The translations under genes were made by a program, and so were the position numbers. The notes under the pieces were generated by a model. The model was not told the origin of the DNA, did not search any database, and worked only from the letters and a program-made list of their open reading frames with translations. From NCBI RefSeq assembly GCF_022129235.1, contig NZ_JADQAI010000011.1:1-64000 (forward strand): 64,000 bases of DNA. The letters are read 5' to 3'. Shown here piece by piece: positions 10,061-20,814 of this stretch. The DNA is from Psychrobacter sp. Ps6 (GTDB lineage: Bacteria > Pseudomonadota > Gammaproteobacteria > Pseudomonadales > Moraxellaceae). Position 1 is the stretch's first letter, and every line of letters starts with the position of its first letter.

Positions 10061-11356
10061 TTACTGATAACGATAACGGGCTGAGCGCGCATGGGCTTCT
10101 AGGTCCTCACGTTGCGCTAGAATATCAGCCGTCTCAGCCAATGGCTTGCTACCTGATTCACTGCAATAAATAATTGATGATTTCTTCTGAAAGTCATAAA
10201 CCCCAAGCGGTGAAGAAAAGCGCGCAGTACCGGATGTTGGTAGCACATGGTTCGGTCCTGCACAGTAATCCCCAATGGCCTCAGGCGTGTGACGACCCAT
10301 AAAGATAGCACCCGCATGACGAATATCATCTAACAATGCATCAGGGTTATCAACGGATAACTCCAAATGCTCAGGGGCAATACGATTAATCAGTGCCATA
10401 CCCTCGCTACGATCTTTCACTAATATAAGTGCACCACGATTTTGTAGCGAATCGCGTGCGATATCTGCTTTTGGTAGCTCAGCGAGTGCTCTTTCTATCT
10501 CTAACGCGACTTCTTTTAGCTGCTCTTCACTGGTCGTCACAAAGATGGCTTGAGCGATACGGTCATGCTCTGCTTGCGACAACAAATCCATTGCGAGCCA
10601 ATCAGCTCGATCTTGCGCTTCACCCTCTGCATATACCAACACTTCTGAAGGGCCTGCAATCATATCAATGCCGACTTGTCCAAATACTGCGCGTTTGGCT
10701 GCCGCGACATACTTATTGCCCGGCCCTGTGATTTTATCCACGGCTGGAATGGTCTCAGTGCCATAGGCTAAAGCTGCTACCGCCTGCGCGCCGCCAATGG
10801 TAAAGACACGGTCAACTTGGGCCAAATGTGCTGCTGCCAATACCAAAGGATTGAGCACCCCTTTTGGCGCTGGTACGACCATGATGACTTCAGCGACGCC
10901 AGCCACTTTGGCAGGGATAGCATTCATCAATACTGATGATGGATAAGATGCCAAGCCACCCGGCACATAAATGCCAACGCGATCAAGTGGCGTGACTTTT
11001 TGACCTAGGCGATTGCCTAGCTCATCCTCATATTGCCACGTTTCTTGCACTTGGCGCTCATGAAAGGTCTGTACCCGGGTTGCGGCTGTGGTCAACGCCG
11101 TTTTTACATTCTCATCAAGATTGGCAAATGCATCGGCAAGTGCTTCTTTAGACAGCTCCAACTCTTGCATCGTTGTCGCTGGATGCTGATCGAATTGCTG
11201 AGTTAATGCCAATACGACGCTATCGCCATCCGCACGTACTTGTGCGATGATATCGTCAACGGTATGTAATAATTCAGCATCATTGACGGTTTCAAAGGCA
11301 AGCAGTTGTGTCAATTGATTGTCAAAATCGGCATCTTGGGTACTTAACTGGCGCAT
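10061..11356 (-). CDS. hisD: Histidinol dehydrogenase
   Basis: Zinc enzyme performing the last two steps of histidine synthesis, oxidising histidinol to histidine with two NAD+. At 431 residues it has normal length. Conserved blocks include [53 protein letters not shown] (zinc and catalytic residues), APEHLEL and [19 protein letters not shown]. The gap to hisG (250 bases) holds a terminator-like hairpin, so hisD-hisC may have their own promoter as well. Confidence 0.96.
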   Translation of the reverse strand: MRQLSTQDADFDNQLTQLLAFETVNDAELLHTVDDIIAQVRADGDSVVLALTQQFDQHPATTMQELELSKEALADAFANLDENVKTALTTAATRVQTFHERQVQETWQYEDELGNRLGQKVTPLDRVGIYVPGGLASYPSSVLMNAIPAKVAGVAEVIMVVPAPKGVLNPLVLAAAHLAQVDRVFTIGGAQAVAALAYGTETIPAVDKITGPGNKYVAAAKRAVFGQVGIDMIAGPSEVLVYAEGEAQDRADWLAMDLLSQAEHDRIAQAIFVTTSEEQLKEVALEIERALAELPKADIARDSLQNRGALILVKDRSEGMALINRIAPEHLELSVDNPDALLDDIRHAGAIFMGRHTPEAIGDYCAGPNHVLPTSGTARFSSPLGVYDFQKKSSIIYCSESGSKPLAETADILAQREDLEAHARSARYRYQ

Positions 11357-11510
11357 GACCTAATCCTATATCTGAGCATAAAATACTGCTGAAAATAAAC
11401 GACGTGAATATAGCTAAAGTATGCTTATTATTCACAAATATGGCGACTTATTCGCTGTCTTCTTGTCTAAATTTTACGGTGATTTTATTTTTTCGCAAGC
11501 TAAGACAATA

Positions 11511-11557
11511 AAACCAGTTTAGCACGCTATATCACTCATAGCCTGCTAAACTGGTTT
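11511..11557 (-). terminator. Terminator-like hairpin between hisG and hisD
   Basis: A perfect 14-base stem pairs 11511-11524 with 11544-11557 (arm AAACCAGTTTAGCA), with a 19-base loop. In the minus direction the stem is followed by TTTTATTG, a moderate U tract. It lies after the hisG stop and before the hisD start, so it could end or attenuate the murA-hisG transcript before hisDC. Confidence 0.65.
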
Positions 11558-11607
11558 AAAAATTCGTATCACCATGCTTTATATTACCAATGATTGACAC
11601 CGGTTTA

Positions 11608-12300
11608 CTAGGCATTTGCAATACTGTTTTTAAAGCTGTCTAAAATAGGTTCTAGTAACGCAAATTTGCGCTTATAGCTGACTTGATTGACGATAAGACG
11701 TGATGACACATCACAAATATGATCGCGCGCTTCAAGCCCATTCGCACGTAGAGTATTACCTGTATCAACCACATCGACAATCAAATCACCCAAGCCCACC
11801 AATGGTGCAAGCTCCATAGATCCATAAAGCTTAATGACATCAACTTGCTGACCTTGACTCGCAAAATAAGCGCGCGCTACATTGACATATTTGGTCGCGA
11901 TACGCAGACGACGATTGGGCAATGGTGCATCTTTTACGCCAGCAGTCATCAATTTGCATTGAGCGATTTTTAAATCAAGCAATTCGTACACGTGATTCGC
12001 GCCATGCTCAAGCAGCACATCTTTCCCCGCTACACCAAAATCAGCCGCGCCGTGTTCGACGTAGGTCGGTACGTCGCTCGCACGCAAAATTAATACACGT
12101 ACATTTGGGTTTGATGTTGGAAAAATAAGTTTGCGCGAGGCTTCAGGGTCTTCTAAAAGATCGACACCCGCTGCACGTAGCAGTGGCATCGTCTCTTCTA
12201 GAATACGGCCTTTTGATAGTGCCAAGGTTAGACCTGAAAACGCATCGTTTACTTCGTTTAATAGGCTGTCGGCTGGTGCAGGTTTGCTTGTCTCAGTCAT
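11608..12300 (-). CDS. hisG: ATP phosphoribosyltransferase, short form
   Basis: First enzyme of histidine synthesis, joining ATP and PRPP. The protein is about 230 residues and ends after the catalytic domain, so it is the short HisG that in other bacteria needs the regulatory subunit HisZ; no hisZ is in the window. Motifs: [37 protein letters not shown], and the PRPP loop [16 protein letters not shown]. The start is set at MTETSKP by similarity to Acinetobacter HisG; an in-frame ATG at 12336 would add 12 residues. It follows murA with a 96-base gap. Confidence 0.93.
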   Translation of the reverse strand: MTETSKPAPADSLLNEVNDAFSGLTLALSKGRILEETMPLLRAAGVDLLEDPEASRKLIFPTSNPNVRVLILRASDVPTYVEHGAADFGVAGKDVLLEHGANHVYELLDLKIAQCKLMTAGVKDAPLPNRRLRIATKYVNVARAYFASQGQQVDVIKLYGSMELAPLVGLGDLIVDVVDTGNTLRANGLEARDHICDVSSRLIVNQVSYKRKFALLEPILDSFKNSIANA

Positions 12301-12396
12301 AGTGACATCATGTCCATGTGCAGTTAATTTCCCCATTTAAGGGAAGTTTTAATGTATAACGTAATTCATGTATAAACTACGGTTGACCTATCAATA

Positions 12397-13677
<1,281 letters not shown>

Positions 13678-13776
13678 CTAGCGATGAGTATAAAAAATGA
13701 TGAAAACCAGATGGATAGAATTCATCTATTGATATGACGAATTCTATATTGTCTGGTCGTGTAGAGAGCTATTTAA

Positions 13777-14028
13777 TTAGCCTTTTGATTGAGCGTCCCA
13801 TTCAGCAGGCGTTAGCGCTTGAATATTGAGGGCATGAATATCGCCACTCGCAATCTTATCATTGACTAGCGCATAAATGGCTTGCTGACGTTGAACGGCT
13901 CGTTTACCTTCAAAGCTTGCATCAACCACGCGCACATCAAACTTGTTACCTTGATTGGCAGCTTGGATAAAAGCGTCTGGGAAGTGAGTCTGTAAAAATG
14001 CGATCAAATCGTCAGCGTTCATGCTCAT
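13777..14028 (-). CDS. ibaG: BolA-family protein IbaG
   Basis: A small BolA/IbaG-fold protein (83 residues), a class that pairs with monothiol glutaredoxins in iron-sulfur or redox handling and affects envelope stress. The family pattern is visible: a helix-rich start, a conserved FDVRVVDASFEGKRAVQRQQAIYALV-type core (given here only as a description of residues about 29-54), and the Cys/His positions expected of the clade are limited to a C-terminal His (GDIHALNIQALTP). Placement directly before murA is the conserved ibaG-murA arrangement of gammaproteobacteria and separates it from bolA proper. Confidence 0.9.
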   Translation of the reverse strand: MSMNADDLIAFLQTHFPDAFIQAANQGNKFDVRVVDASFEGKRAVQRQQAIYALVNDKIASGDIHALNIQALTPAEWDAQSKG

Positions 14029-14192
14029 AGAATAGTCTGCCTTAAAGTTTAGAATAGGGTATAGATTTAAAGTAATGACATTATAACAAGAGTTTGCATA
14101 TCTTACAGTACTGTCTTACCCAAGTGTATTTGAGGACTGAGACAATATGAAACATCAAGCAACTCTCAGCCACTCATACGGAGAGTGACAAG

Positions 14193-15170
14193 CTACTTAA
14201 GCATTTTATCCAAGTACGTTAATACTTGCGCGCGTACGTCATTGACCCAGCGTAGCGGCGGTGCCATTGCTCCAATGCTAGTTGCGTGACTCGCGCCTTC
14301 AATCTCACCAGTTTCAACGGTGACGCCTGCTTTTTTGAATGCTTCTGTCATTTTGATTGCGTTTGTCGGATGTACGACTTTGTCTTTTTCTGCTGTCAAT
14401 AACAAGTACGGTGGCTGTGCACCCTTAATCTGACGATCGGGCATCACTTGATCAGGCGTCGCATCTGGAGCAAAGGCTGTCGCACTATCGAATTTGCGAA
14501 AGTCGTAGCTATAAGGTCCTGCAATACCAATCACGGTTGCAACGTCTGTTGGCTTGATACCATAAGGTGCCAAAAAGTCTTCATTTGATACTACGGCAAC
14601 GGCATTGAACGCACCAGCAGAGTGTCCCATGACAGCGACACGCGATGGATCCGCATGCAAGCTGGTCGCATTCTCAATACTCCAAGCAATCGCTTGCGCG
14701 GCATCTTCGACATAATCGGGATAGACGTGCTCAGGTGCTTTGCGATAATTAATCACTGCGGTGACATAGCCTGCCTGCGCTAAGCTTTGACCGACAAAGG
14801 CATACTGCTCTTTATTACCACTCTCCCATGAGCCGCCATGAACAAATACCACCATTGGGTAGTTGCTATTGATAGCGCTTTGAGCTTTCATTGCCTGTGC
14901 CAAGGGCTTGGGATAGTAAACATCCAAATCTTGCAAAGGCTCATCACCGTATAAGATGTCTTTACTCACCCCTACACCGCCACTAGAAGTAATACCATTG
15001 ACGATAGCGAGTGGTGATAATGCCTGTGCACTTTGCGTCACGAATGCAATACTACCTAATGCCAGAACTGCAGCGCCTGTGAATCTCAGCGTGCGTACTT
15101 TTTTACCAGAGGATTTGCTGTATCTGTTAATGTCTTCACTCTGTTGTATACGGTTTTTTGAATCCTTCAT
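14193..15170 (-). CDS. Secreted alpha/beta-hydrolase (esterase-like)
   Basis: A 325-residue alpha/beta hydrolase of the carboxylesterase/BD-FAE type. The oxyanion-hole motif VVFVHGGSW, nucleophile elbow MGHSAGAF, an Asp in TAEKDKVVHP and a His in EGASHATS make a complete Ser-Asp-His triad. The N-terminus has basic residues followed by a hydrophobic run ending in TQSAQA, consistent with export. The ATG at 15170 has AGGA eight bases upstream; a TTG ten codons earlier is less likely. Substrate is unknown. It is monocistronic between ibaG and dolP. Confidence 0.8.
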   Translation of the reverse strand: MKDSKNRIQQSEDINRYSKSSGKKVRTLRFTGAAVLALGSIAFVTQSAQALSPLAIVNGITSSGGVGVSKDILYGDEPLQDLDVYYPKPLAQAMKAQSAINSNYPMVVFVHGGSWESGNKEQYAFVGQSLAQAGYVTAVINYRKAPEHVYPDYVEDAAQAIAWSIENATSLHADPSRVAVMGHSAGAFNAVAVVSNEDFLAPYGIKPTDVATVIGIAGPYSYDFRKFDSATAFAPDATPDQVMPDRQIKGAQPPYLLLTAEKDKVVHPTNAIKMTEAFKKAGVTVETGEIEGASHATSIGAMAPPLRWVNDVRAQVLTYLDKMLK

Positions 15171-15505
15171 TGCCAGTATCCTATTATATTTATTAATCAA
15201 TAATGAGTAGCGTTATAGCAGCTATGCTGTTTCGTTAATTGGTCAAGGATATACTTTCACTTGAAAAAATAAGTGACCAACTTGCTGCTTCTGCTACTTT
15301 TTACTATTGATATAGTACTCACTGGCTGAGGATTTCTCGTGCTTTTACTGTCATATCTATTTAGGCTTATTGTGATTAATATCAAAGAAGGCTACTAGCA
15401 TCATATGATGTGACTGGTATCACATATAACTAAGTAGCCATTATATAGGCTCTTATTTATCGTCAATCATCGCTTGGTAGACTCAGCTTGACAAACTCAG
15501 TAGTT
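15171..15505. other. Intergenic region, hydrolase/dolP
   Basis: About 335 bases between two minus-strand genes. It holds the leader of the hydrolase gene and a partly palindromic stretch with TGTGA and TCACA near 15408-15426. No frame or RNA is recognised, and no clear terminator for dolP is seen. Confidence 0.3.
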
Positions 15506-16306
15506 TTACTGATTTTGATAAAGGTCGATATATGGGCTTGATGATGGTTGCGCCGTAGTAGCCTCTTCTTCCGTTATTACTATCGGCGTTGCCGTACTGA
15601 CAGCGGTATCTTGGACAGTGGGTGCGACCGCCGGATTGGCTAGATTGTTCTCGTACATAATATCATCATCGTTTATCTTTACGCCTCTATCGTCGACAAC
15701 TGTCGTCAGCAGTACCAGCTCGGTCACCCCAACAGTGCTGTTCGCCACATCAATCAGGTTGCTTTGCTGGGTGGGTGTCATGCGACCCATAATATAGACC
15801 ACGCCATTGTTGGTGACTGCTTTGATCTGTGAGGTTTTGACGCCATCGCTGGCAGCTATTTTTGCCAGTAGTTTTGAGGTGATATAACCATCATGAACCG
15901 TTGAGCTATAGCCTTTTGAGGCACTCACTTCCATTTCGTTGTAGACACGGCGCACATCTGGCATGGAGCTTACGACCTTTTCTACTTCTGCTTTGAGCGC
16001 TTCAGACGGTACTTCCCCTGTGAGCAACACTTCGCTATTGAAGCTATCGATACCCATACGGCTGGTCTGCTGCAAATCTTCTTTTAGCCCATACACGTTG
16101 ATTTTGGCAGTATGCTCGATACTACGATCTAGTAGACGCTGCGGAATGGTGCGCTCAGTCATTGGCACACCGTAATTTCCTTCTGTACTGTTGGTCAGAT
16201 AATTGGTGGCACAGCCTGTACTGACCACACAAGCGGCAAGCATAATGCTCGTCGTAATACAGCGTGATGAACCAAAAATAGCAGTGCGCGAATGCATCCG
16301 TGTCAT
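15506..16306 (-). CDS. dolP: BON-domain outer-membrane lipoprotein (DolP/YraP-like)
   Basis: A 266-residue envelope protein with two BON domains (about residues 65-135 and 140-210), each with the family's glycine and hydrophobic pattern (LLTGEVPSEALKAEVEKVV; VVYIMGRMTPTQQSNLIDV). DolP supports outer-membrane integrity and BAM function in enteric bacteria. The N-terminus is a lipoprotein-type signal with two cysteines that could be lipidated: Cys26 in LAAC or Cys32 in STGC; the second is followed by the mature-looking ATNYLTNS. The last 45 residues are a Thr/Pro/Ala-rich tail not found in E. coli DolP. yraN lies upstream in the same direction, as in enteric genomes, but lpoA and diaA are absent. 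Confidence 0.82.
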   Translation of the reverse strand: MTRMHSRTAIFGSSRCITTSIMLAACVVSTGCATNYLTNSTEGNYGVPMTERTIPQRLLDRSIEHTAKINVYGLKEDLQQTSRMGIDSFNSEVLLTGEVPSEALKAEVEKVVSSMPDVRRVYNEMEVSASKGYSSTVHDGYITSKLLAKIAASDGVKTSQIKAVTNNGVVYIMGRMTPTQQSNLIDVANSTVGVTELVLLTTVVDDRGVKINDDDIMYENNLANPAVAPTVQDTAVSTATPIVITEEEATTAQPSSSPYIDLYQNQ

Positions 16307-16505
16307 TGTTTACCTCTTAGAGCATGGTGGTGACGGTGTTATAAATTCAATGTGTTGAGTCAATCTTTATCTAGCAGTGATAAGTCAAATTTCGTTAACA
16401 GCTACTTTACTTAATTTTGGCCAGCAGCGGTTAGGTTTTTGGTAACGAGTATTGCGCGTTACATTCAGTCAAGCGCGCAAGTCATCCAGTATTGACGTTG
16501 TATAT

Positions 16506-16946
16506 TTACTCCCATGCATTGGCTACAAAGGCGCCTTTAAGCCATTCCGGCTCATCGCTCAACAGATTCCCTTTTGAGCTGAGCTTACCCGCCGTATTAT
16601 AAGCAATGACATCAAAGCGGCAGTCATAACGAGCATATTCAGGATGCTGCTGCAAAAAATACTGCGCTGCTTTAATCACTTTGCGTTGCTTACTGGTCGT
16701 CACGCTGAGTGCTGCATCGCCATAAACCGACCGCTTGCGCTGGCGAACTTCGATAAATACTAGCGTTGACCATGCGGGTCCTGCTTCCATCATGACCAGA
16801 TCTAGCTCGCCTATTTTTGGCTGTTGCCAGTTTTGCGCCACCAACCGCAACCCTTGTGCTTGTAAATACTCACATGCCTGCTGTTCAAACTGACTACCTT
16901 GGCGTTGTTTCGGTGAGGTTAAGATCAAGGGTTTATGATTCGCCAT
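16506..16946 (-). CDS. yraN: YraN-family nuclease-fold protein (UPF0102)
   Basis: A 146-residue member of the UPF0102/YraN family with an endonuclease-like fold; its cellular task is unknown, though it neighbours rsmI in many genomes. The fold's acidic residues are visible: GSQFEQQACEYL near the N-terminus, then KIGELDLVMM and LVFIEVRQRKRSVYG, a Glu-Asp-Glu-x-Arg arrangement. The ATG at 16946 fits family length; an in-frame start at 16994 would add 16 unsupported residues. It is divergent from rsmI and precedes dolP. Confidence 0.85.
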   Translation of the reverse strand: MANHKPLILTSPKQRQGSQFEQQACEYLQAQGLRLVAQNWQQPKIGELDLVMMEAGPAWSTLVFIEVRQRKRSVYGDAALSVTTSKQRKVIKAAQYFLQQHPEYARYDCRFDVIAYNTAGKLSSKGNLLSDEPEWLKGAFVANAWE

Positions 16947-17115
16947 AAGGTTAATTCGTCTGCTTAACATTTGAGAATTATCATAGCACAACATGCTAAA
17001 CTAGCCACTTCTGCGCGTTATGCTCTCCAAATCTATTGATTTATTCACTCACTATTTGACTGGATAACGACTGGATATAATAGCGCACTATTATTGTTAA
17101 TAACCCGAGGTTTTC

Positions 17116-18072
17116 ATGTCTACCCCTACTGCGATGCCAGCTTGTCTCTATATCGTTGCCACGCCGATTGGCAACTTGACCGACATGACGCCACACGCGA
17201 TTGATGTCTTAAAGCAGGTCGCAATCATTGCCTGCGAAGACACTCGCACTTCAGGTAAGCTGTTGTCGCATTTTGGTATTGATACCAAAGGAAGTAAAAC
17301 GGATGAGGCAAAAAGCTCAGAGACTCATCATGCTACAAGTAGTGTAGAAGATGATGAGACCACAACGAAGCAAAAAGGCCATAATAAGCTATGGGCCTAT
17401 CACGAACACAATAGCGCTATTCAAACACCTAAAATCATTGAAATGATTGAACAAGGTCATTCGGTTGCTTTAATTAGTGACGCTGGTACACCACTTGTCA
17501 GTGATCCAGGTTATCAATTGGTGCAGGCTGCGCATGAGGCTGGCGTGACCGTATCTCCTATCGTTGGGGCTTCTGCTGCCATTGGCGCATTGTCAGTGGC
17601 GGGGTTGCCATCAGATCGATTTAGCTTTATTGGGTTTTTACCAGCCAAAACTCACGGTCGTCAGAAACAACTGAACGACTTGATCGCACGTACCGAAACT
17701 CTGATATTTTATGAAGCGCCGCATCGCATCGTATCTAGCCTAGAAGACATGGCGATGATATTTGGTGCAGACCGTGCAGTGACTTTTTGTCGTGAATTGA
17801 CCAAAACGTTTGAAACGGTACATAAAAGTACCCTTGGCGAGTTGGTCGAGTTTGTCAAAGCAGACGACAATCAGCAACGCGGTGAGATCGTCGTGGTCGT
17901 CGCTGGCGTCGGTGTCGCAAAGGATACTAACGATATCAGTACGCATGATAAATTGCTACAGCGTTTGTTAGAAGATTTATCGGTCAAAAAAGCAGCCGCG
18001 CTGGCCTCAGATATCACTGGTGTAAAAAAGAATGCACTTTATCAGCGTCTACTAGAGTTACAAGCTGACTAG
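17116..18072 (+). CDS. rsmI: 16S rRNA 2'-O-methyltransferase RsmI
   Basis: SAM-dependent tetrapyrrole-methylase-fold enzyme that 2'-O-methylates C1402 of 16S rRNA. Motifs: LYIVATPIGNLTDMT at the start, CEDTRTSGKLL, LISDAGTPLVSDPG and SFIGFLP. It is 318 residues, about 30 longer than usual, because of a Ser/Thr/Glu-rich insert around residues 58-91 between GKLLSHFGI and LWAYHEHN. The frame stays open on both sides, so this is an insertion rather than an error. Divergent from yraN and followed 54 bases later by a PfkB kinase gene in the same direction. Confidence 0.95.
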   Translation: MSTPTAMPACLYIVATPIGNLTDMTPHAIDVLKQVAIIACEDTRTSGKLLSHFGIDTKGSKTDEAKSSETHHATSSVEDDETTTKQKGHNKLWAYHEHNSAIQTPKIIEMIEQGHSVALISDAGTPLVSDPGYQLVQAAHEAGVTVSPIVGASAAIGALSVAGLPSDRFSFIGFLPAKTHGRQKQLNDLIARTETLIFYEAPHRIVSSLEDMAMIFGADRAVTFCRELTKTFETVHKSTLGELVEFVKADDNQQRGEIVVVVAGVGVAKDTNDISTHDKLLQRLLEDLSVKKAAALASDITGVKKNALYQRLLELQAD

Positions 18073-18126
18073 TTTTTAGCAATAAAAAAGATAACCGTTT
18101 ATAAATTAATTGAAGAGAGGTAAGCA

Positions 18127-19146
18127 ATGTACGATGTAATGGCGATAGGTAATGCGTTGGTTGATCACGAATATGTGCTGTCAGATGCGGCACTAGAAGA
18201 GACCGAGCTGACCAAAGGTAATATGACACTAGCAGAGTTTGAGGAGCAGCAGCAACTACTGGCTTACTTTAAGTTGGCTGAGATTGAGCCATCAAAACAA
18301 GCCGGCGGTGGCTCAGCAGCCAATACAATGTTTACCTTTGCCAGCCTTGGCGGTAAGCCGTTTTATGCTTGCCGCGTCGGTGATGACGATCAAGGGGCGT
18401 TTTACCTCAGAGACTTGCACGAAGCAGGCGTCGCAACCTCAGACAAATCTATCCATGAAGGCGGTGTGACCGGCTCATGCGTGGTCGCTGTCACCGAAGA
18501 TGGCGAGCGTACTATGCAGACCTATCTTGGCACCTCAAGCGAAATCGCAGCCGACAATGTTGATTTTGATGCGTTGACGCAAGCAGACTGGCTATATTTA
18601 GAAGGCTATTTGGCCATGTCTGAAAGCATCCAACCAGCAATGACGCAACTGCGTCAACAAGCCGGGATTCATAATGCAAAAATCGCTGTGAGTTTTGCGG
18701 ATCCTGCTGTAGTGAAGTTCGCCAAAGACGGCCTACTTAATATGCTTGGCAATAAAGTCGCCGTGATATTCTGTAATAGCGAAGAAGCCAAGCTGTTCAC
18801 CGATAAAAAACAAGTCAAAGCTGCTGCCCGTGCTTTGCTTGATCATTGCCAAACAGCGGTCGTCACTGATGGTGCCAACGGTGCGGTCATTGCCCACAAA
18901 CCTGATGACGAGTCGGAGATTGAAGTTTACGACGTGGCAACGCCAGTAGTAACCAGTGTCATCGATACCAACGGCGCAGGTGATAACTACGCGGGTGCCT
19001 TCTTGTATGCGCTATCGCAGCATTATAGCTTGCCAGAGTGTGGACGTCTTGCCAGCGAAATATCGTCACAAGTCATCCAGCAGTTTGGACCACGTCTTGC
19101 CTCGCAGGATTACCGAGATATCGCTCAGCGTGTCCTATCTGCTTAA
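18127..19146 (+). CDS. PfkB-family kinase (adenosine kinase-like)
   Basis: Ribokinase/PfkB-fold kinase of 339 residues. The N-terminal GNALVDHEY, substrate-binding GGGSAANTMFTFASLGG, and the C-terminal DTNGAGDNYAGAF, with the catalytic aspartate in GAGD, define the family. The overall pattern resembles bacterial adenosine/inosine kinase-like sugar kinases, but substrate cannot be fixed from sequence. A GAAGAGAGG ribosome-binding site precedes the ATG. Probably co-transcribed with rsmI, and closed by a strong bidirectional terminator. Confidence 0.85.
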   Translation: MYDVMAIGNALVDHEYVLSDAALEETELTKGNMTLAEFEEQQQLLAYFKLAEIEPSKQAGGGSAANTMFTFASLGGKPFYACRVGDDDQGAFYLRDLHEAGVATSDKSIHEGGVTGSCVVAVTEDGERTMQTYLGTSSEIAADNVDFDALTQADWLYLEGYLAMSESIQPAMTQLRQQAGIHNAKIAVSFADPAVVKFAKDGLLNMLGNKVAVIFCNSEEAKLFTDKKQVKAAARALLDHCQTAVVTDGANGAVIAHKPDDESEIEVYDVATPVVTSVIDTNGAGDNYAGAFLYALSQHYSLPECGRLASEISSQVIQQFGPRLASQDYRDIAQRVLSA

Positions 19147-19175
19147 ATGCTGAATATGTATATTTAACGCAAATA

Positions 19176-19206
19176 AAAAGCCCATATCGACTTGATATGG
19201 GCTTTT
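19176..19206. terminator. Bidirectional terminator
   Basis: AAAAGCCCATATC and GATATGGGCTTTT form a perfect 13-base stem with a five-base loop, with A-rich and T-rich flanks. It separates the convergent PfkB kinase gene and metY. Confidence 0.93.
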
Positions 19207-19261
19207 TTGTTTATGGATTATAATCACTCAAATAATTTTCCTAAATGAGCATGCTTTTATA

Positions 19262-20572
19262 TTAAGCAGTAGCTAATGCTTGCGCAAGATCGGCTTTGAT
19301 GTCTTCAATATGCTCGATACCAATAGATAAACGTACCATATCCTCACTAACGCCAGCTTGCTCAAGCTCTTGCCCATTTAACTGACGATGCGTCGTCGAG
19401 GCAGGATGACAGGCTAAGGACTTGGCATCGCCGATATTCACCAAGCGCGTAATCAATTGTAGCGCGTCGATAAAGCGCGACCCTGCCTCCAGACCGCCTT
19501 TTACCCCAAAGGTTAAAATAGCAGAAGGCGTGCCTTTCAAGTACTTTTGGGCAAGCTCATGCTCAGGATGGTCAGACAGGCCTGCATATTTTACCCAAGC
19601 GACCTTGTCATGGTCACGTAAGTATTCTGCAACGGCTTGTGCATTCTGTACATGACGCTCCATCCGCAGGCTCAGCGTTTGCATCCCTTGTAGAATACTA
19701 AACGCATTGAGCGGACTAAGCGCCGCACCCGTATTGCGTAACGGTGCGACACGAGCACGGGCGATGAAGGCAGGCGCGCCCACGTCTTTGACAAAGTTCA
19801 CACCATGATAACTGGCGTCTGGCGTGTTCAGTAATGGGAAACGCTCAGGATAATCGCCCCACGCAAACGTACCGCTATCAACAATCGCACCGCCAATCGA
19901 CGTCCCCGTGCCGCTCATATACTTGGTCAATGAATGCACCACAATGTCCGCACCAAACTCAAACGGACGGCATAGCGCAGGTGTGGCAACGGTATTATCA
20001 ATCACGACAGGCACACCGTACTCGTGAGCAATATCACTGAGCACCTGAATATCTACGATGTTACCCAATGGATTACCGATACTTTCGGCAAATACCATCT
20101 TAGTCTTATCATCGATTAAATCACGAATGGCTTCTGGATTTTTGTGGTCAAAGAAACGCACCTTGATGCCTTGACGCGGCAAGGCATGCGCAAACAAATT
20201 GTAAGTACCACCATATAGCGTCGATACGGCAACGATATTGTCGCCTGCTTCACAAATGGTCTGGATCGCATAAGTGATAGCAGCCATACCAGAGGCGACC
20301 GCAAGCGCACCGATACCGCCTTCAAGCGCAGCAACGCGCTCTTCTAGCACCGCATTGGTCGGATTCATAATACGAGTATAGATATTGCCTGCGACCTTTA
20401 GATCAAACAAATCGGCACCATGCTGAGTATTATCAAACGCATACGAGCTGGTATGGTAGATAGGTACGGCGACTGCTTTGGTCGTTGGTTCAACACTATA
20501 ACCAGCATGAATCGCCAAGGTCTCAAGACGCGGCGTGTTCTCTACCTGTGTGTTTGGTTGTCCGTTACTCAT
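19262..20572 (-). CDS. metY: O-acetylhomoserine sulfhydrylase
   Basis: PLP enzyme that makes homocysteine from O-acetylhomoserine and sulfide, a direct route to methionine. The 436 residues fit the long O-acetylhomoserine aminocarboxypropyltransferase branch of the Cys/Met family rather than the 380-residue MetB type. Visible: YTRIMNPTNAVLEERVAALE, SGMAAI, VIDNTVATP and the Schiff-base lysine Lys217 in HSLTKYMSGTG. An AGGAGC site lies before the ATG. The upstream region carries TTGACA (20637-20642) and, beyond it, a series of 15-base direct repeats. Confidence 0.93.
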   Translation of the reverse strand: MSNGQPNTQVENTPRLETLAIHAGYSVEPTTKAVAVPIYHTSSYAFDNTQHGADLFDLKVAGNIYTRIMNPTNAVLEERVAALEGGIGALAVASGMAAITYAIQTICEAGDNIVAVSTLYGGTYNLFAHALPRQGIKVRFFDHKNPEAIRDLIDDKTKMVFAESIGNPLGNIVDIQVLSDIAHEYGVPVVIDNTVATPALCRPFEFGADIVVHSLTKYMSGTGTSIGGAIVDSGTFAWGDYPERFPLLNTPDASYHGVNFVKDVGAPAFIARARVAPLRNTGAALSPLNAFSILQGMQTLSLRMERHVQNAQAVAEYLRDHDKVAWVKYAGLSDHPEHELAQKYLKGTPSAILTFGVKGGLEAGSRFIDALQLITRLVNIGDAKSLACHPASTTHRQLNGQELEQAGVSEDMVRLSIGIEHIEDIKADLAQALATA

Positions 20573-20652
20573 GTTGTGCTCCTATTTATTTGTTATTCAT
20601 TTACTATTTAACGATCAAACGAATCATCAAAAATTATGTCAAAAAATCTACC

Positions 20653-20727
20653 TTAATCTATCTGTCACCAAGCCATCTATAACCAAATCGTCTATTGCCA
20701 AACCATTTATTGCCAAAAGATAGACAT
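20653..20727 (-). repeat. 15-bp direct repeats upstream of metY
   Basis: On the metY coding strand three consecutive 15-base units are clear: CAATAAATGGTTTGG (20698-20712), CAATAGACGATTTGG (20683-20697) and TTATAGATGGCTTGG (20668-20682). A degenerate unit flanks each side (20713-20727 and 20653-20667). The array ends about ten bases before a TTGACA motif in the metY direction, where an activator or repressor might bind. No frame is maintained through it. The binding protein is unknown. Confidence 0.6.
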
Positions 20728-20730
20728 AAA

Positions 20731-20760
20731 AAAAGCTGAGTTAATCATAACTCAACTTTT
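20731..20760. terminator. Terminator after the ParA-like gene
   Basis: AAAAGCTGAGTT (20731-20742) pairs with AACTCAACTTTT (20749-20760) with one mismatch and a six-base loop; a T tract follows on both strands. In the minus direction it lies 55 bases beyond the ParA stop, insulating metY from it. Confidence 0.85.
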
Positions 20761-20814
20761 TTATGAAAAAAACAGCAAATTTTTTGTATAAAAATAATTT
20801 TAATATATTCCTAA

